From a virus, in the IMG/VR virus record IMGVR_UViG_3300020410_000002, positions 1 to 43,165 of that record: a DNA stretch of 43,165 bases; one strand, 5' to 3'. Both the position numbers and the translations under genes were made by a program. Numbering within the stretch: position 1 is the stretch's first letter; every line of letters starts with the position of its first letter. The notes below the pieces were generated by a model, which did no database searches, had not been told where the DNA came from, and was given only the letters and a program-made list of their open reading frames with translations. Below are positions 1-7,768 of the stretch, in pieces.

Positions 1-77
1 CGGCTCCAAGAACACCAACCCGGAGGCCACGATCAAAAGAAGCACGGCAGGCGGGGTGGCGGCAAGGGCGAACCGAA
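1..77. repeat. 77-bp direct terminal repeat, left copy
   Basis: These 77 bases are identical to 43089..43165. The reading frame of the ART polyprotein continues in register across the join, so the two ends can be closed into a 43,088-bp circle. The segment lies inside the linker that separates ART modules 3 and 4. A 77-nt overlap is a common assembler k-mer length, so it is more likely an assembly overlap than a physical terminal repeat of the virion DNA. Confidence 0.95.
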
Positions 78-2115
78 GGCCGTCAAGCAGACCAAAACGC
101 CGGAGTTCAAGAAGTGGTTTGGAGACTCGAAGGTCGTTGACGAGAAGGGCGAGCCGCTGGTGGTTTATCACGGGACGAACGCAAACGCATACTCAGAGGA
201 CAGCTTCAGGACATTCGGCACGAGCGGTGAAAGGGGTGCCTCATTCTTCTCAAGCAAGGCCGAGCTGGCTAACCAGTACGGCGAGGAAGTCTATAGCGTA
301 AGACTGAAAATGGAAAACCCGCTGACTGTCCATATGGATGGCAAGTCGTGGGTGGAGATGGATTCAGATGTGAAGTTTTCTGGAGATGTCACGCAAAGCG
401 TTCTCGATCAAAAGAAGATTGAATCACAAAGGGACGCCGACCTTCTTTCCGATCTGTTTGACAACGACCCACTCGGATTACTGGGTGACACTAGCGGCCC
501 TGATATGGAGTACAAAGATCCAGAGAAAGGCACTCTCGGATACCTTGGGATTAGCGGAGGAGACACCGATAGCGTCGTGAAGTTTGCTAGAAGGCATGGA
601 TACGATGGCGTGATATTCAAGGGTGTCATGGACAGCCCAACAACGGCTCAGTCTTCGGTCGTTTCTGATGTTTATGCTGTTTTCGAGCCCACCCAAATCA
701 AATCCGCAACCGGCAACCGTGGCAGCTTCGACCCGGACAGCCCCAACATCACCGAATCCGTTCTTATCGAGCACTTACCCGGTGAGCACGAGCAAAAGAA
801 TCATGGTAGGCGGGGTGGGTCGTCGTCCGAGAAAGGCAAGGGCGGCAAGAAGGACGCCGGCAAGCAGACCGAAACGCCAGAGTTCAAAAAGTGGTTTGGT
901 GATTCCAAGGTCGTTGACGAGAAGGGCGAGCCGCTGCGAGTGTTTCATGTAACCAGCGCAGACTTTACGGAGTTCGACACGGACAAAAGCCAAAGGGCTG
1001 CGTTCGGGTTAGGTCATTATTTTACAAGAAATCTTGATAGCCTCCGGATGCAGGCCAACGTACCGGGTGATGTGGTGATGCCGGTATTTCTCTCGGTTAA
1101 GAACCCAGCAGACTTTGGCATAGTCAGTAAAGTGATGGCCGAAGTTATGAAGGCTGATCCCAGCTTACGTAAGTACGAGGCGATGCTGGAACGTGGGCGT
1201 CGAGTGACGGCGAGGCTAAAAAGCATGGGGCATGATGGGGTGCGGGTTGGGGGCGATGAATATGTTGCTTTCGAGCCCACCCAAATCAAATCCGCCACCG
1301 GCAACCGTGGCACCTTCAACCCCGACAGGCCCAAGATCACCGAGTCCCGACTCCAGGAACACCAGCCCGGAGTCCACGACCAGAAGAAGCATGGGCGCAG
1401 GGGTAGTGGTGGTAAGAAAGACCCAGGCAAGCAGATCAAAACGCCCGAGTTCAAAAAGTGGTTTGGAGACTCGAAGGTCGTTGACGAGCAGGGCGAGCCG
1501 TTGGTGGTCTATCATGGGACAACGAAAGATTTTGAAGATTTTGATTTGACGCGTGTGGGTGACAATGCAATCGACTATGGCGAAGGTATATATTTTACAA
1601 GCGATGCCGACTCAGCGTCCGACTATACACGAAGTCTTCAAGAAATTGCAGCGTCAGACGATGAGTACCGGAAACTATCAAGGCAGCAAGACGAGGCAAT
1701 GGGGAAATGGAAGGCAAACGGACTTGCCCCGTCCGACCCTTTGAGGTCGGAAGTTAAGGCTATAATCAAAAAACGATCTGATAGGCTCAGGGACTTAGAG
1801 ACTGACTTGTCGTCCGGTTTTCCTGAGAACTCTAGAATTGTACCAGTCCACTTGAAGATGGAGAATCCTTACGTCGTCGATGCTAAGGGTGGGTTTCATT
1901 ACAATGTAAATAAGAAGGCGATTGCAGAAGCGAAGGCGAAAGGGGCAGACGGCGTAATTATCAAGAACGTAGTGGATAGTTCAACGCCAGGAACGGGACA
2001 TCCTACCGATGTGTATGTGATTTTTAGCAACACACATATCAAGTCCGCCACCGGCAACGATGGCACCTACGGCCTCGATAATCCCAACATCACCGAGTCC
2101 CGGATGCTCGATTGA
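1..2115 (+). CDS. ART-array polyprotein, C-terminal part (modules 4-6; continues from 40185..43165)
   Basis: This is the last 704 residues (about 969-1672) of a protein that starts at 40185 and crosses the window junction in frame. Three ADP-ribosyltransferase modules of the ART-PolyVal type follow one another. Each opens with PEFKKWFGDSKVVDE..GEP (about residues 1001, 1259 and 1449). Next comes the first catalytic strand with its His (YHGT at H1025 and H1473, but FHVT at H1284), then a YFT/FFS...A..Y strand, a K..NP strand, and the closing F.PTQIKSATGN strand, whose Gln/Glu region is the usual third catalytic position. Members of this family transfer ADP-ribose from NAD+ to target molecules and occur in phage polyvalent proteins and MuF-associated toxins. 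Modules are joined by the HDQKKHG linker. The protein ends in a half linker (ITESRMLD, stop). The family assignment is from motif recognition; target and activity are unknown. An ATG at 160 would miss the module 4 leader and is not the real start. Confidence 0.85.
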   Translation, partial: RLQEHQPGGHDQKKHGRRGGGKGEPKAVKQTKTPEFKKWFGDSKVVDEKGEPLVVYHGTNANAYSEDSFRTFGTSGERGASFFSSKAELANQYGEEVYSVRLKMENPLTVHMDGKSWVEMDSDVKFSGDVTQSVLDQKKIESQRDADLLSDLFDNDPLGLLGDTSGPDMEYKDPEKGTLGYLGISGGDTDSVVKFARRHGYDGVIFKGVMDSPTTAQSSVVSDVYAVFEPTQIKSATGNRGSFDPDSPNITESVLIEHLPGEHEQKNHGRRGGSSSEKGKGGKKDAGKQTETPEFKKWFGDSKVVDEKGEPLRVFHVTSADFTEFDTDKSQRAAFGLGHYFTRNLDSLRMQANVPGDVVMPVFLSVKNPADFGIVSKVMAEVMKADPSLRKYEAMLERGRRVTARLKSMGHDGVRVGGDEYVAFEPTQIKSATGNRGTFNPDRPKITESRLQEHQPGVHDQKKHGRRGSGGKKDPGKQIKTPEFKKWFGDSKVVDEQGEPLVVYHGTTKDFEDFDLTRVGDNAIDYGEGIYFTSDADSASDYTRSLQEIAASDDEYRKLSRQQDEAMGKWKANGLAPSDPLRSEVKAIIKKRSDRLRDLETDLSSGFPENSRIVPVHLKMENPYVVDAKGGFHYNVNKKAIAEAKAKGADGVIIKNVVDSSTPGTGHPTDVYVIFSNTHIKSATGNDGTYGLDNPNITESRMLD
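748..816 (+). repeat. Inter-module linker repeat (between ART 4 and 5)
   Basis: This encodes ITESVLIEHLPGEHEQKNHG followed by RRG. It is a diverged copy of the linker seen at 41337, 42003, 43077 and 1336, and it is followed by a low-complexity Gly/Lys/Ser stretch before the next PEFKKWFG. Confidence 0.9.
1336..1404 (+). repeat. Inter-module linker repeat (between ART 5 and 6)
   Basis: This encodes ITESRLQEHQPGVHDQKKHG followed by RRG, close to the consensus. The preceding strand (FEPTQIKSATGNRG) and the following PEFKKWFG block are also nearly identical in DNA to those around the other linkers. Confidence 0.9.
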
Positions 2116-2149
2116 AAGCATAATCCGAAAGACAAAAAGGGCGACCTTG

Positions 2150-2686
2150 ATGGCGATAACGACTGAGATAAATTCAGAGATGGTAGCGAAGTGCCCCGGT
2201 TGCGGTAGTGAAATTAATTTTTCTTATGCGTCTGGATCAACGGCCCACGTGTGCTGCGAAAAATGCGGGACGAATTATAGCCTTGGTACTCAAGGCCCTT
2301 CGGTGCTGGAATTGATTCGTTCGCTGGGTCTCAATGTCACGCTAGACTATGATGAGTCTTTGCAAGTCCACTCACCTGTTGAGCTGACTGATAACCTATA
2401 CTCTTGGTTTGCTCGATACCAAAAACCTATTCGCACGATGTTACTGCGAGAGGCTAAAGAGGACAGGATGAGATATTCAGGTGGACCACTTAGGGGAAAG
2501 CGTCACAACTGGATACCCAGCTATGTCGGGCAGCGTCACCTAATCCATATCGACAGGGCGTGCTGGGCAGTCTATGAGGCGTGTAAAGTTCATACGGACA
2601 CGTTGGTTTTCCAGGGTTATGCCAGCAGCAGGGCGAAAGCGCTACGCACGCCATCGGACAAACTTCCGAAGGTTTGGGGGGATTGA
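2150..2686 (+). CDS. Zinc-ribbon protein with TubC-like helical segment
   Basis: This protein has 178 residues. The ATG at 2150 is chosen because an earlier in-frame ATG at 2060 lies inside the ART gene and lacks a ribosome site; an AAAGGG lies just upstream of 2150. Residues 15-39 form a CPGC...CEKC zinc ribbon. Residues about 47-105 (SVLELIRSLGLNVTLDYDE and onward, with VELTDNLYSWFARYQKPIRTML) resemble the TubC N-terminal docking fold found in some phage and mobile-element proteins. The C-terminal part (GKRHNWIPSYVGQ, IDRACWAVYEACK) is unrecognised. It sits between the ART array and MuF; its stop is 2 nt before the MuF ATG, so the two are probably translationally coupled. A role as adaptor or chaperone for the ART protein is only a positional guess. 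Confidence 0.75.
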   Translation: MAITTEINSEMVAKCPGCGSEINFSYASGSTAHVCCEKCGTNYSLGTQGPSVLELIRSLGLNVTLDYDESLQVHSPVELTDNLYSWFARYQKPIRTMLLREAKEDRMRYSGGPLRGKRHNWIPSYVGQRHLIHIDRACWAVYEACKVHTDTLVFQGYASSRAKALRTPSDKLPKVWGD

Positions 2687-2688
2687 TT

Positions 2689-3453
2689 ATGCAGTTGCCC
2701 AACCGAAAAGAAGAGGAGGAAAAATTTACCAAGCGAATGAAGTCGCTATCCCGCCGGCACAGAAAAATGTTGCTGGAAATTATGGGAACCCCACCCAACC
2801 CCGACAACGTGCCTGAAGAGTTCTGGCAGTTGGTGCAGCGTGAGGTGGAAGAGGAGACGGCTGCGATTCTCTTGATGCTTTTTGGAATAGGCGCAAGCAC
2901 GGCAGCAACCAGCGTAGGCGGGGACTTTTTAGCGAATCAGGATTTACTCCTAGACCAAGCCGAGCGGTACGCTGACGAGCGCTCTCGGTATGCTGCACGG
3001 AATTACACGCGATCAGCAAGAGACAGCCTACAGCGGCGAGCTGACGAGTGGACTGATACGGGTAGAGTGACCAAGCCAGTCAAGCCCCCCAAGCCGGGAG
3101 ACTCGCCCCTACCAGTTCAGCCCGAGCCATTCGAGCCACCCACAAAAAAAGAAGTTGACGAAGGGCTAGACAAGATATTTGGCGATTCCCTTGCGGAAAA
3201 AACCGCAGTTGACGAAACCACGGCTGCACAGTTTAACGGCGGAGAGGCGGGGGTCGGTGTAACGGTGGGCATAAGCGACGATGACATCTGGAAAACTCGG
3301 CCATGGCTTAGCCGGTCTGGCCCTTGCAAAACATGCCGGGCACTGAACGGGACGCGTCGCCCCGTTTGGTCTGTCCGGTTCCCCGATGGACCGGGGGAAT
3401 CAGTGCATCCGTATTGCGTTTGTGAAATAATTTACGCCAATGAACGGAGTTAA
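2689..3453 (+). CDS. MuF-type minor head protein (Mu gp30 / SPP1 gp7 family)
   Basis: This is a 254-residue head morphogenesis protein. The C-terminus carries the family signature: GPCKTCRALNG (C213, C216), then GP..SVHPYCVCE (H240, C243, C245), a His/Cys cluster likely to bind metal. Residues 1-60 are charged and helical. Residues 62-82 are hydrophobic and Gly/Ala-rich, and a Pro-rich linker covers 128-152. Family members sit at the portal vertex, are packaged in few copies and in SPP1 affect DNA delivery. Many MuF proteins carry toxin domains; here the ARTs are on a separate upstream gene. The ATG at 2689 is preceded by GGGGGGA; a TTG at 2674 is a less likely start. Confidence 0.88.
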   Translation: MQLPNRKEEEEKFTKRMKSLSRRHRKMLLEIMGTPPNPDNVPEEFWQLVQREVEEETAAILLMLFGIGASTAATSVGGDFLANQDLLLDQAERYADERSRYAARNYTRSARDSLQRRADEWTDTGRVTKPVKPPKPGDSPLPVQPEPFEPPTKKEVDEGLDKIFGDSLAEKTAVDETTAAQFNGGEAGVGVTVGISDDDIWKTRPWLSRSGPCKTCRALNGTRRPVWSVRFPDGPGESVHPYCVCEIIYANERS

Positions 3454-3455
3454 TT

Positions 3456-3656
3456 GTGGCAGTAGTTCAGGAGACCGAAGTGAGGGTGTACCGATCATAC
3501 AAGCACCCTTTGTTTGTTCCGAAATGCCCTATCCATGGCACCGAAATGGTTATCTACTCAAGAAACTCTAGCATCTGCTACTTTACTTGCTCGGTGGACA
3601 AATGCTCCAAAACCGACAAATCCCCTCGGGTGTCGTTTACGCCCAATATTACATAA
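3456..3656 (+). CDS. Small Cys/His protein of unknown function
   Basis: This is a 66-residue protein with a GTG start at 3456, with GGAG upstream, immediately after the MuF stop. It contains CPIH, then C, C and C (residues about 24-27, 41, 45 and 50), spaced like a small zinc finger (CPIHGTEM ... CYFTCSVDKC). It is basic at the C-terminus. Its position between MuF and the head protease suggests a head-operon accessory protein, but I recognise no family. Confidence 0.6.
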   Translation: MAVVQETEVRVYRSYKHPLFVPKCPIHGTEMVIYSRNSSICYFTCSVDKCSKTDKSPRVSFTPNIT

Positions 3657-3707
3657 AGCGGCATTTGCCATTATTATCGGGCTTGCGGGCGTTGATATAC
3701 TTGCGGC

Positions 3708-4850
3708 ATGGCAACCAAACGCACGCGTAAACGTCTCTCCGAATCAAACACGCTGTCGGGTGCTCCGGTACTTGAAAGCGAGGGGGTAATTCGGGGGGCA
3801 AAGATTGTAGGGCTCGAAAGCGTCAACGGGCGTTTTTACAAGCCGGATGCTTTGCGTAATGCGATGCCCTTGTATGAGGGCGCACGTGTAAACCTTGACC
3901 ATCCGTCCCGAGACAGCCGAAGCCAAGAACGAAAGTTCACCGAGTGGGTTGGGGTTATCGAGAACGTGACAGAAGGGTCGGACGGGCTGTATGGTGATAT
4001 TAACCTACGGCAGAAGTCCAAGAGCTACGAGGAAATTATTGAGGCGTCAACATGCTTCCCCGAACATTTTGGCTTAAGCCATGTCGCGGACTGTGAATAT
4101 GAAAGCGTCCACGGAGTTGACCACGTTCACGCTATAGAAGAAGTGGTGAGCGTTGATATAGTTTTGGAACCAGCAACCACCAACGGACTATTTGAATCCA
4201 AGGGTAACCAAACCATGGCAAGAAAGACAAAAAAGACTTTTCGTTCACTCGTAGAGAGTGCCCCCGCGTATGACATTAACCGCAAGCGATTGCAGGAAAT
4301 GATTGAAGGGGAGAACCCGGTAATCGAACCCGAAGCAGTTGCAGAGGTGGATAGTGCTGGCACACCCGAGGACGCTGTCCGCCAGGGGCTCCTGGAAGCA
4401 ATTTCCATCAAGCTCGACACAGCAAGCGCCGAACAGCTCCAAGGAGTTTTGATAGCTCTTGAGCTTCCCACTGGAGCCGCTGACATAGCAGCAGGTGAAG
4501 CCGCTGACAGCGAAATGCCGCCTATTGAAGATACCGAGGAGATTCCTGTCGAAGAAAAGGCTTTGGAGCTGGAGGCTAAGGTGTCTCGATTAGAAGCAAA
4601 AGAGTTGTTGTTCGAGTCCCGAGTTGAGCCTACCGAGCCGCGTATCAAGGCGGTTGCAGCTTGCAAGCCATCCGACCGCAAGGAATTGGTTGAATCGTTC
4701 CCCGTGATCGGCGGAGGATATTCCTACGGCAGCAATGGACGCCCACGGACATCACCCCCAGCCAACGGGGCGGGTGGAAGCGGCGGAACTGTTTACGAGA
4801 GCCGTTGGAACGAAAAAGCCAAAGCGGCGCGTGAGCAGATTTCAAGATAA
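3708..4850 (+). CDS. Head maturation protease fused to scaffold
   Basis: This is a 380-residue protein. Residues 25-165 look like a phage prohead protease: G.KIVGLESVNGRFY, VNLDHPS with candidate catalytic H65, then FGLSHVA with candidate nucleophile S124, and the following VVSVDIVLEPATT strand. Residues about 170-380 are acidic and helical (EEIPVEEKALELEAKVSRLEA), typical of a scaffolding domain lost during capsid maturation. The protease would cut scaffold and perhaps other head proteins; whether it cuts the ART linkers is untested. It lies upstream of the decoration and capsid genes, as expected. The ATG at 3708 lacks a strong ribosome site, but the family's conserved block starts soon after it. 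Confidence 0.82.
   Translation: MATKRTRKRLSESNTLSGAPVLESEGVIRGAKIVGLESVNGRFYKPDALRNAMPLYEGARVNLDHPSRDSRSQERKFTEWVGVIENVTEGSDGLYGDINLRQKSKSYEEIIEASTCFPEHFGLSHVADCEYESVHGVDHVHAIEEVVSVDIVLEPATTNGLFESKGNQTMARKTKKTFRSLVESAPAYDINRKRLQEMIEGENPVIEPEAVAEVDSAGTPEDAVRQGLLEAISIKLDTASAEQLQGVLIALELPTGAADIAAGEAADSEMPPIEDTEEIPVEEKALELEAKVSRLEAKELLFESRVEPTEPRIKAVAACKPSDRKELVESFPVIGGGYSYGSNGRPRTSPPANGAGGSGGTVYESRWNEKAKAAREQISR
4215..4850 (+). CDS. Possible nested scaffold product (internal in-frame start)
   Basis: An in-frame ATG at codon 170 of the protease gene (MARKTKKTFRSLV) follows AAGGG by 10 nt. It coincides with the boundary between protease-like and helical scaffold-like regions. Lambda-type phages make their scaffold from such an internal start (Nu3 inside C). 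The sequence shows the start and the domain boundary; expression is inferred. Confidence 0.35.
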   Translation: MARKTKKTFRSLVESAPAYDINRKRLQEMIEGENPVIEPEAVAEVDSAGTPEDAVRQGLLEAISIKLDTASAEQLQGVLIALELPTGAADIAAGEAADSEMPPIEDTEEIPVEEKALELEAKVSRLEAKELLFESRVEPTEPRIKAVAACKPSDRKELVESFPVIGGGYSYGSNGRPRTSPPANGAGGSGGTVYESRWNEKAKAAREQISR

Positions 4851-4888
4851 CTTACCCAGTCAAACAGCAATAGAAACAGAAACAAACG

Positions 4889-4899
4889 CCAACCAATAA
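4889..4899 (+). repeat. CCAACCAATAA element upstream of the decoration gene
   Basis: The same 11 bases occur at 5641..5651 upstream of the major capsid gene. These are the two intergenic gaps of this operon segment that precede high-copy virion proteins. Role unknown; chance is possible. Confidence 0.5.
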
Positions 4900-4908
4900 G
4901 GCCAAAAA

Positions 4909-5640
4909 ATGAATTCCTTGAAACTTAGCGGTAACTCAAACAAGGCACTACTGACCGCCGAACACGTGGACCACTTTTTCGGTCTGGACGGCAATGTGTG
5001 GAACACAATCCAGTCGGATTCTAACGCTACTGTAGCAATTGATGCCGACGGCGTTGGCGGAGTTGTTCAGTTGGCAGTGACAACGGCGGACAATCAAGAA
5101 TGTTATCTATACACGAATGAAATATTCAAAATTGCCGACGGCAAGCCGATTATGGTTGTGGCCCGACTCCAGTACACGGATGCCGCCACAAACGCCGCCA
5201 ACGTAGTTTTTGGACTAGCTAATGGAGTTGCTGGCGATTTAATCCCCGACAGCGGTGGCATAAAAACCACGTTTACGGGTGCAGTTATCGGGACGACGGA
5301 AGGCGAAACACGCTGGAAGTTGCACGCGAATAACGGCGGCACCACGGACGTGACTGAGCTGGATTACACCGCCGGGGGCACATCCTACCAGACTTTAGCC
5401 TTGCACATTGATCCAATCAGCGCTACCCGGTTCACGGTTACGCCGATGATTGACACTTCAGGAAGCAACGCACTTTTGCAGGGTCGCCAGTACGACGTAA
5501 ACCCACGGGTTCCTCTGGTTAAAACAGAGCTGTCTTATTCTTCGCCCACAGAAATGGCGTTAGTCATTGGGTTGAAGAATAGCGGAGCCCACACCCAGAC
5601 GTTGAACGTGGACCTTGCCGCGTTCGCCTTAAATCTGTAA
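4909..5640 (+). CDS. Probable head decoration protein
   Basis: This is a 243-residue protein rich in Thr, Ala, Asn and Gly with alternating beta-type hydrophobicity and no membrane segment. The stretches WKLHANNGGTTDV, TLALHIDPISATRF and ALVIGLKNSG give a jelly-roll or concanavalin-like impression. It lies between the protease/scaffold and the major capsid gene, the usual site of a decoration protein. I did not recognise a named family; the role comes from position and composition. A weak AAGG lies 8 nt before the ATG. Its leader shares CCAACCAATAA with that of the capsid gene. Confidence 0.6.
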   Translation: MNSLKLSGNSNKALLTAEHVDHFFGLDGNVWNTIQSDSNATVAIDADGVGGVVQLAVTTADNQECYLYTNEIFKIADGKPIMVVARLQYTDAATNAANVVFGLANGVAGDLIPDSGGIKTTFTGAVIGTTEGETRWKLHANNGGTTDVTELDYTAGGTSYQTLALHIDPISATRFTVTPMIDTSGSNALLQGRQYDVNPRVPLVKTELSYSSPTEMALVIGLKNSGAHTQTLNVDLAAFALNL

Positions 5641-5651
5641 CCAACCAATAA
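5641..5651 (+). repeat. CCAACCAATAA element upstream of the capsid gene
   Basis: This is the second copy of the 11-base element at 4889..4899. It starts immediately after the stop codon of the upstream gene, 39 nt before the capsid ATG. Confidence 0.5.
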
Positions 5652-5690
5652 CGTAGTAACACGACACAGCCCAGATAGAGAGCTACTAAA

Positions 5691-6875
5691 ATGATTCATA
5701 CCGCAGCAGAATGCCGGGACTTTGCCCGCCTCCTTGAAAGCCGTCGCCGCGAGGGTCGTTATTCGGAGGCAATGGACGACTTCCGTGCGTTGCGTCAAAA
5801 CGGCGAAATCAATGACGGCTTTAGCTTGGCCACATTGTTCGAGTCGGTGGTCCCCGATGGACGCGAAGCGTTACACGTTATCCGAGAAAACCGCCGAACT
5901 GGAACGGGCGTTTTCATGGAAGCGGGCGGGGATGCGGTACAAACTACCGACTTCTCGAACATCATCGGCCAGATTGCCTACGCCGACACGATGGAGCGAT
6001 TGGATCGCCCGGACATGATCGCCGGAAAGCTGATACGCGAGCGACCAGCAGCGACAAGTCAGCAGGAAATAGTGCCAAGTATCACCATGATTGGTGACCG
6101 TGGCCAGAACATTGGCGAAAACGAAGAGTACCCAGAGGTAAAGCTGGGCGAGCAGTGGATTGTTGTTCCTGAGATCCTGAAAAACGGATTCCAGGTAGGC
6201 GTCACAGAGGAGGCGCTCGCTGAGGATAAGACCGGCCAGTTGATGGATATGGTCCACGAAGCAATTGACTGGCTAGCCATTGGCCAGGAAAAAGAGAGGC
6301 TCCGCACGATTCTCGGGCTTACAACCTCCTTCCGCTGGAAGAACGAAGCCGCACAGGCCACCTATGGGAACTCGTTTACCGGGTTTACTCTTGACAACCT
6401 GCTTAGCAACTCTTTGGTTGACTACACTAGCATTGACACCGTAAAGAATAGCTTTGCAGACACGACCGACCCGAATACCGGGGAGCCTGTGGTAATCAAC
6501 GGCGCTATGGACATCATTGTACCCCATAACCTTGAAACACGTTTGGGCATCGTCCTGAACGCGACCGGGGTTGTTCAAGGTGCTATCACCGCAGACGTTC
6601 CGCGTCAAATGAGCCAGAACCCACTAAACTTTGGCCCCAACTCTTACCAGATGCACAGTTCTCCATACGTCTCAAGTTTGGTAGACGGGACAACGTGGTG
6701 GGCTGGAAAGTTCAGCGAGGCATTTGAGGACCGAGTGGTTTACCCACTGCAAACTCTCGTAGCCGACCGTAACCATTCCAAGGTGTTTGACAGAGACTGG
6801 GTCACGCTTGTTAAGGTACGACGCAAGAGCGCCCCAGGGGTCCGTAGCCCGTGGAAAGTTCGCAAGTGCACATAG
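5691..6875 (+). CDS. Major capsid protein (HK97-fold type)
   Basis: This is a 394-residue protein in the canonical position after protease/scaffold and decoration genes. The N-terminal 60 residues are charged and helical (ARLLESRRREGRYSEAMDD), compatible with a delta-like region. The body has features of the family: GENEEYPEVKLGEQ followed by VTEEALAEDKTGQLMDMVHEA (an E-loop/spine-helix arrangement), a long middle domain and a C-terminal PYVSSLVDGTTWWAGKF segment. It would form the capsid shell. GAGAG lies upstream of the ATG. The call rests on position, size and these segments, not on a search. Confidence 0.82.
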   Translation: MIHTAAECRDFARLLESRRREGRYSEAMDDFRALRQNGEINDGFSLATLFESVVPDGREALHVIRENRRTGTGVFMEAGGDAVQTTDFSNIIGQIAYADTMERLDRPDMIAGKLIRERPAATSQQEIVPSITMIGDRGQNIGENEEYPEVKLGEQWIVVPEILKNGFQVGVTEEALAEDKTGQLMDMVHEAIDWLAIGQEKERLRTILGLTTSFRWKNEAAQATYGNSFTGFTLDNLLSNSLVDYTSIDTVKNSFADTTDPNTGEPVVINGAMDIIVPHNLETRLGIVLNATGVVQGAITADVPRQMSQNPLNFGPNSYQMHSSPYVSSLVDGTTWWAGKFSEAFEDRVVYPLQTLVADRNHSKVFDRDWVTLVKVRRKSAPGVRSPWKVRKCT

Positions 6876-6942
6876 TACGCACTAGCGGGCATTATCAGAG
6901 ACTACTTTAACTAACGCACTCCTAGTACATTGAGGCCGAACA

Positions 6943-7464
6943 ATGGCGAAAAAACCAGAGACCGCTGGCAGTAAGAAACCAGTTGATGACGTTAAGTCTT
7001 TACGCGCAGAGCTCAAGGAATTGAGGGACGACGCAAAAGAGGCTAGGGCCGAGCTTAAAAAAGCACAGTCTGAACTGGATTCACAGCGCGAAAAGCTGGC
7101 CCAGGACCATGCGGCGGCTCAGGAGATTATCCTGAAGCACGAAGCTGAGTCCAAGCGAGAGCGGAAGTTTACGTGTACGTCGGTTGACCCGGTTAAAATG
7201 CTGGAACGCGCCAGAAAGATATGGTCAGATAATGCTGGCGAAGCCAATAAGGCCCCTGTTTCAATCACGACGTTGACCTGTCGGGTTGAAACGGAGCCAC
7301 TTGGCGGAGCTACTCCCTTACCAGCGGCATTGATCGACAATTGCTCTGACAAGGGCGCTGCCGTGTGCCAGTATTTTTCCGAGTTTTCAATGCCCCCTGG
7401 TAATTACAAATCTAGGGTCTCTATCATATCCAAAGAAACACATGGGGCGACTGTCGGCAAATAA
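6943..7464 (+). CDS. Coiled-coil protein downstream of capsid
   Basis: This is a 173-residue protein. Residues 15-75 are a strongly charged heptad-like coiled coil (KSLRAELKELRDDAKEARAEL), followed by a globular part with cysteines (FTCTSVDPVKMLERARKIW, TLTCRVETEPLGG). GAGG lies 8 nt before the ATG. Genes in this slot often encode head-tail connector or head accessory proteins. I recognise no family and assign no function. Confidence 0.65.
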   Translation: MAKKPETAGSKKPVDDVKSLRAELKELRDDAKEARAELKKAQSELDSQREKLAQDHAAAQEIILKHEAESKRERKFTCTSVDPVKMLERARKIWSDNAGEANKAPVSITTLTCRVETEPLGGATPLPAALIDNCSDKGAAVCQYFSEFSMPPGNYKSRVSIISKETHGATVGK

Positions 7465-7484
7465 TCGGCAGTTGAGCCGAGTCG

Positions 7485-7712
7485 ATGGCCACTGTTTTGG
7501 AAAACTTGAAGGCTAGGAGAGAGGTTCTAGCCCAAGAACTAGCCGACATGGACAGCACCAAGCCGGGGGGGTTGCCCGATCATGGGGGCAATCAGTCGGT
7601 GGCGCATCAAGCTTTCTTGATGAACAAGTACCGGCAAATCGAAACTCTAAATAGTCTCATCACAAGCCTTGAGACTAGCGGCTGGTCAATCTCACTCCAT
7701 GCGGACACCTAG
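7485..7712 (+). CDS. Small helical connector-region protein
   Basis: This is a 75-residue protein: helix (LENLKARREVLAQELADM), a Gly/Pro/His-rich turn, then a second helix (MNKYRQIETLNSLITSLE). Two-helix proteins of this size are common among head-tail connector genes, but no motif secures that. It is followed after 2 nt by the mini-gene at 7715. Confidence 0.6.
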   Translation: MATVLENLKARREVLAQELADMDSTKPGGLPDHGGNQSVAHQAFLMNKYRQIETLNSLITSLETSGWSISLHADT

Positions 7713-7714
7713 CC

Positions 7715-7768
7715 ATGAGTATCTACGTGTGCACTTACCGGGAAATTCGTAGCGAGGCTACGTCATGA
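7715..7768 (+). CDS. Mini-ORF of 17 codons between connector genes
   Basis: An ATG 2 nt after the preceding stop opens a 17-residue frame (MSIYVCTYREIRSEATS). It ends in an ATGA overlap with the next gene at 7765. The exact fit on both sides suggests a translational-coupling peptide. The start lacks a clear ribosome site and the peptide has no recognised motif. Confidence 0.35.
   Translation: MSIYVCTYREIRSEATS

Noticed and set aside
1-77. Interpretation of the identical ends as true terminal repeats of the virion DNA
   Set aside because: The length equals a common assembler k-mer and the segment is coding linker DNA, so an assembly overlap is more likely.
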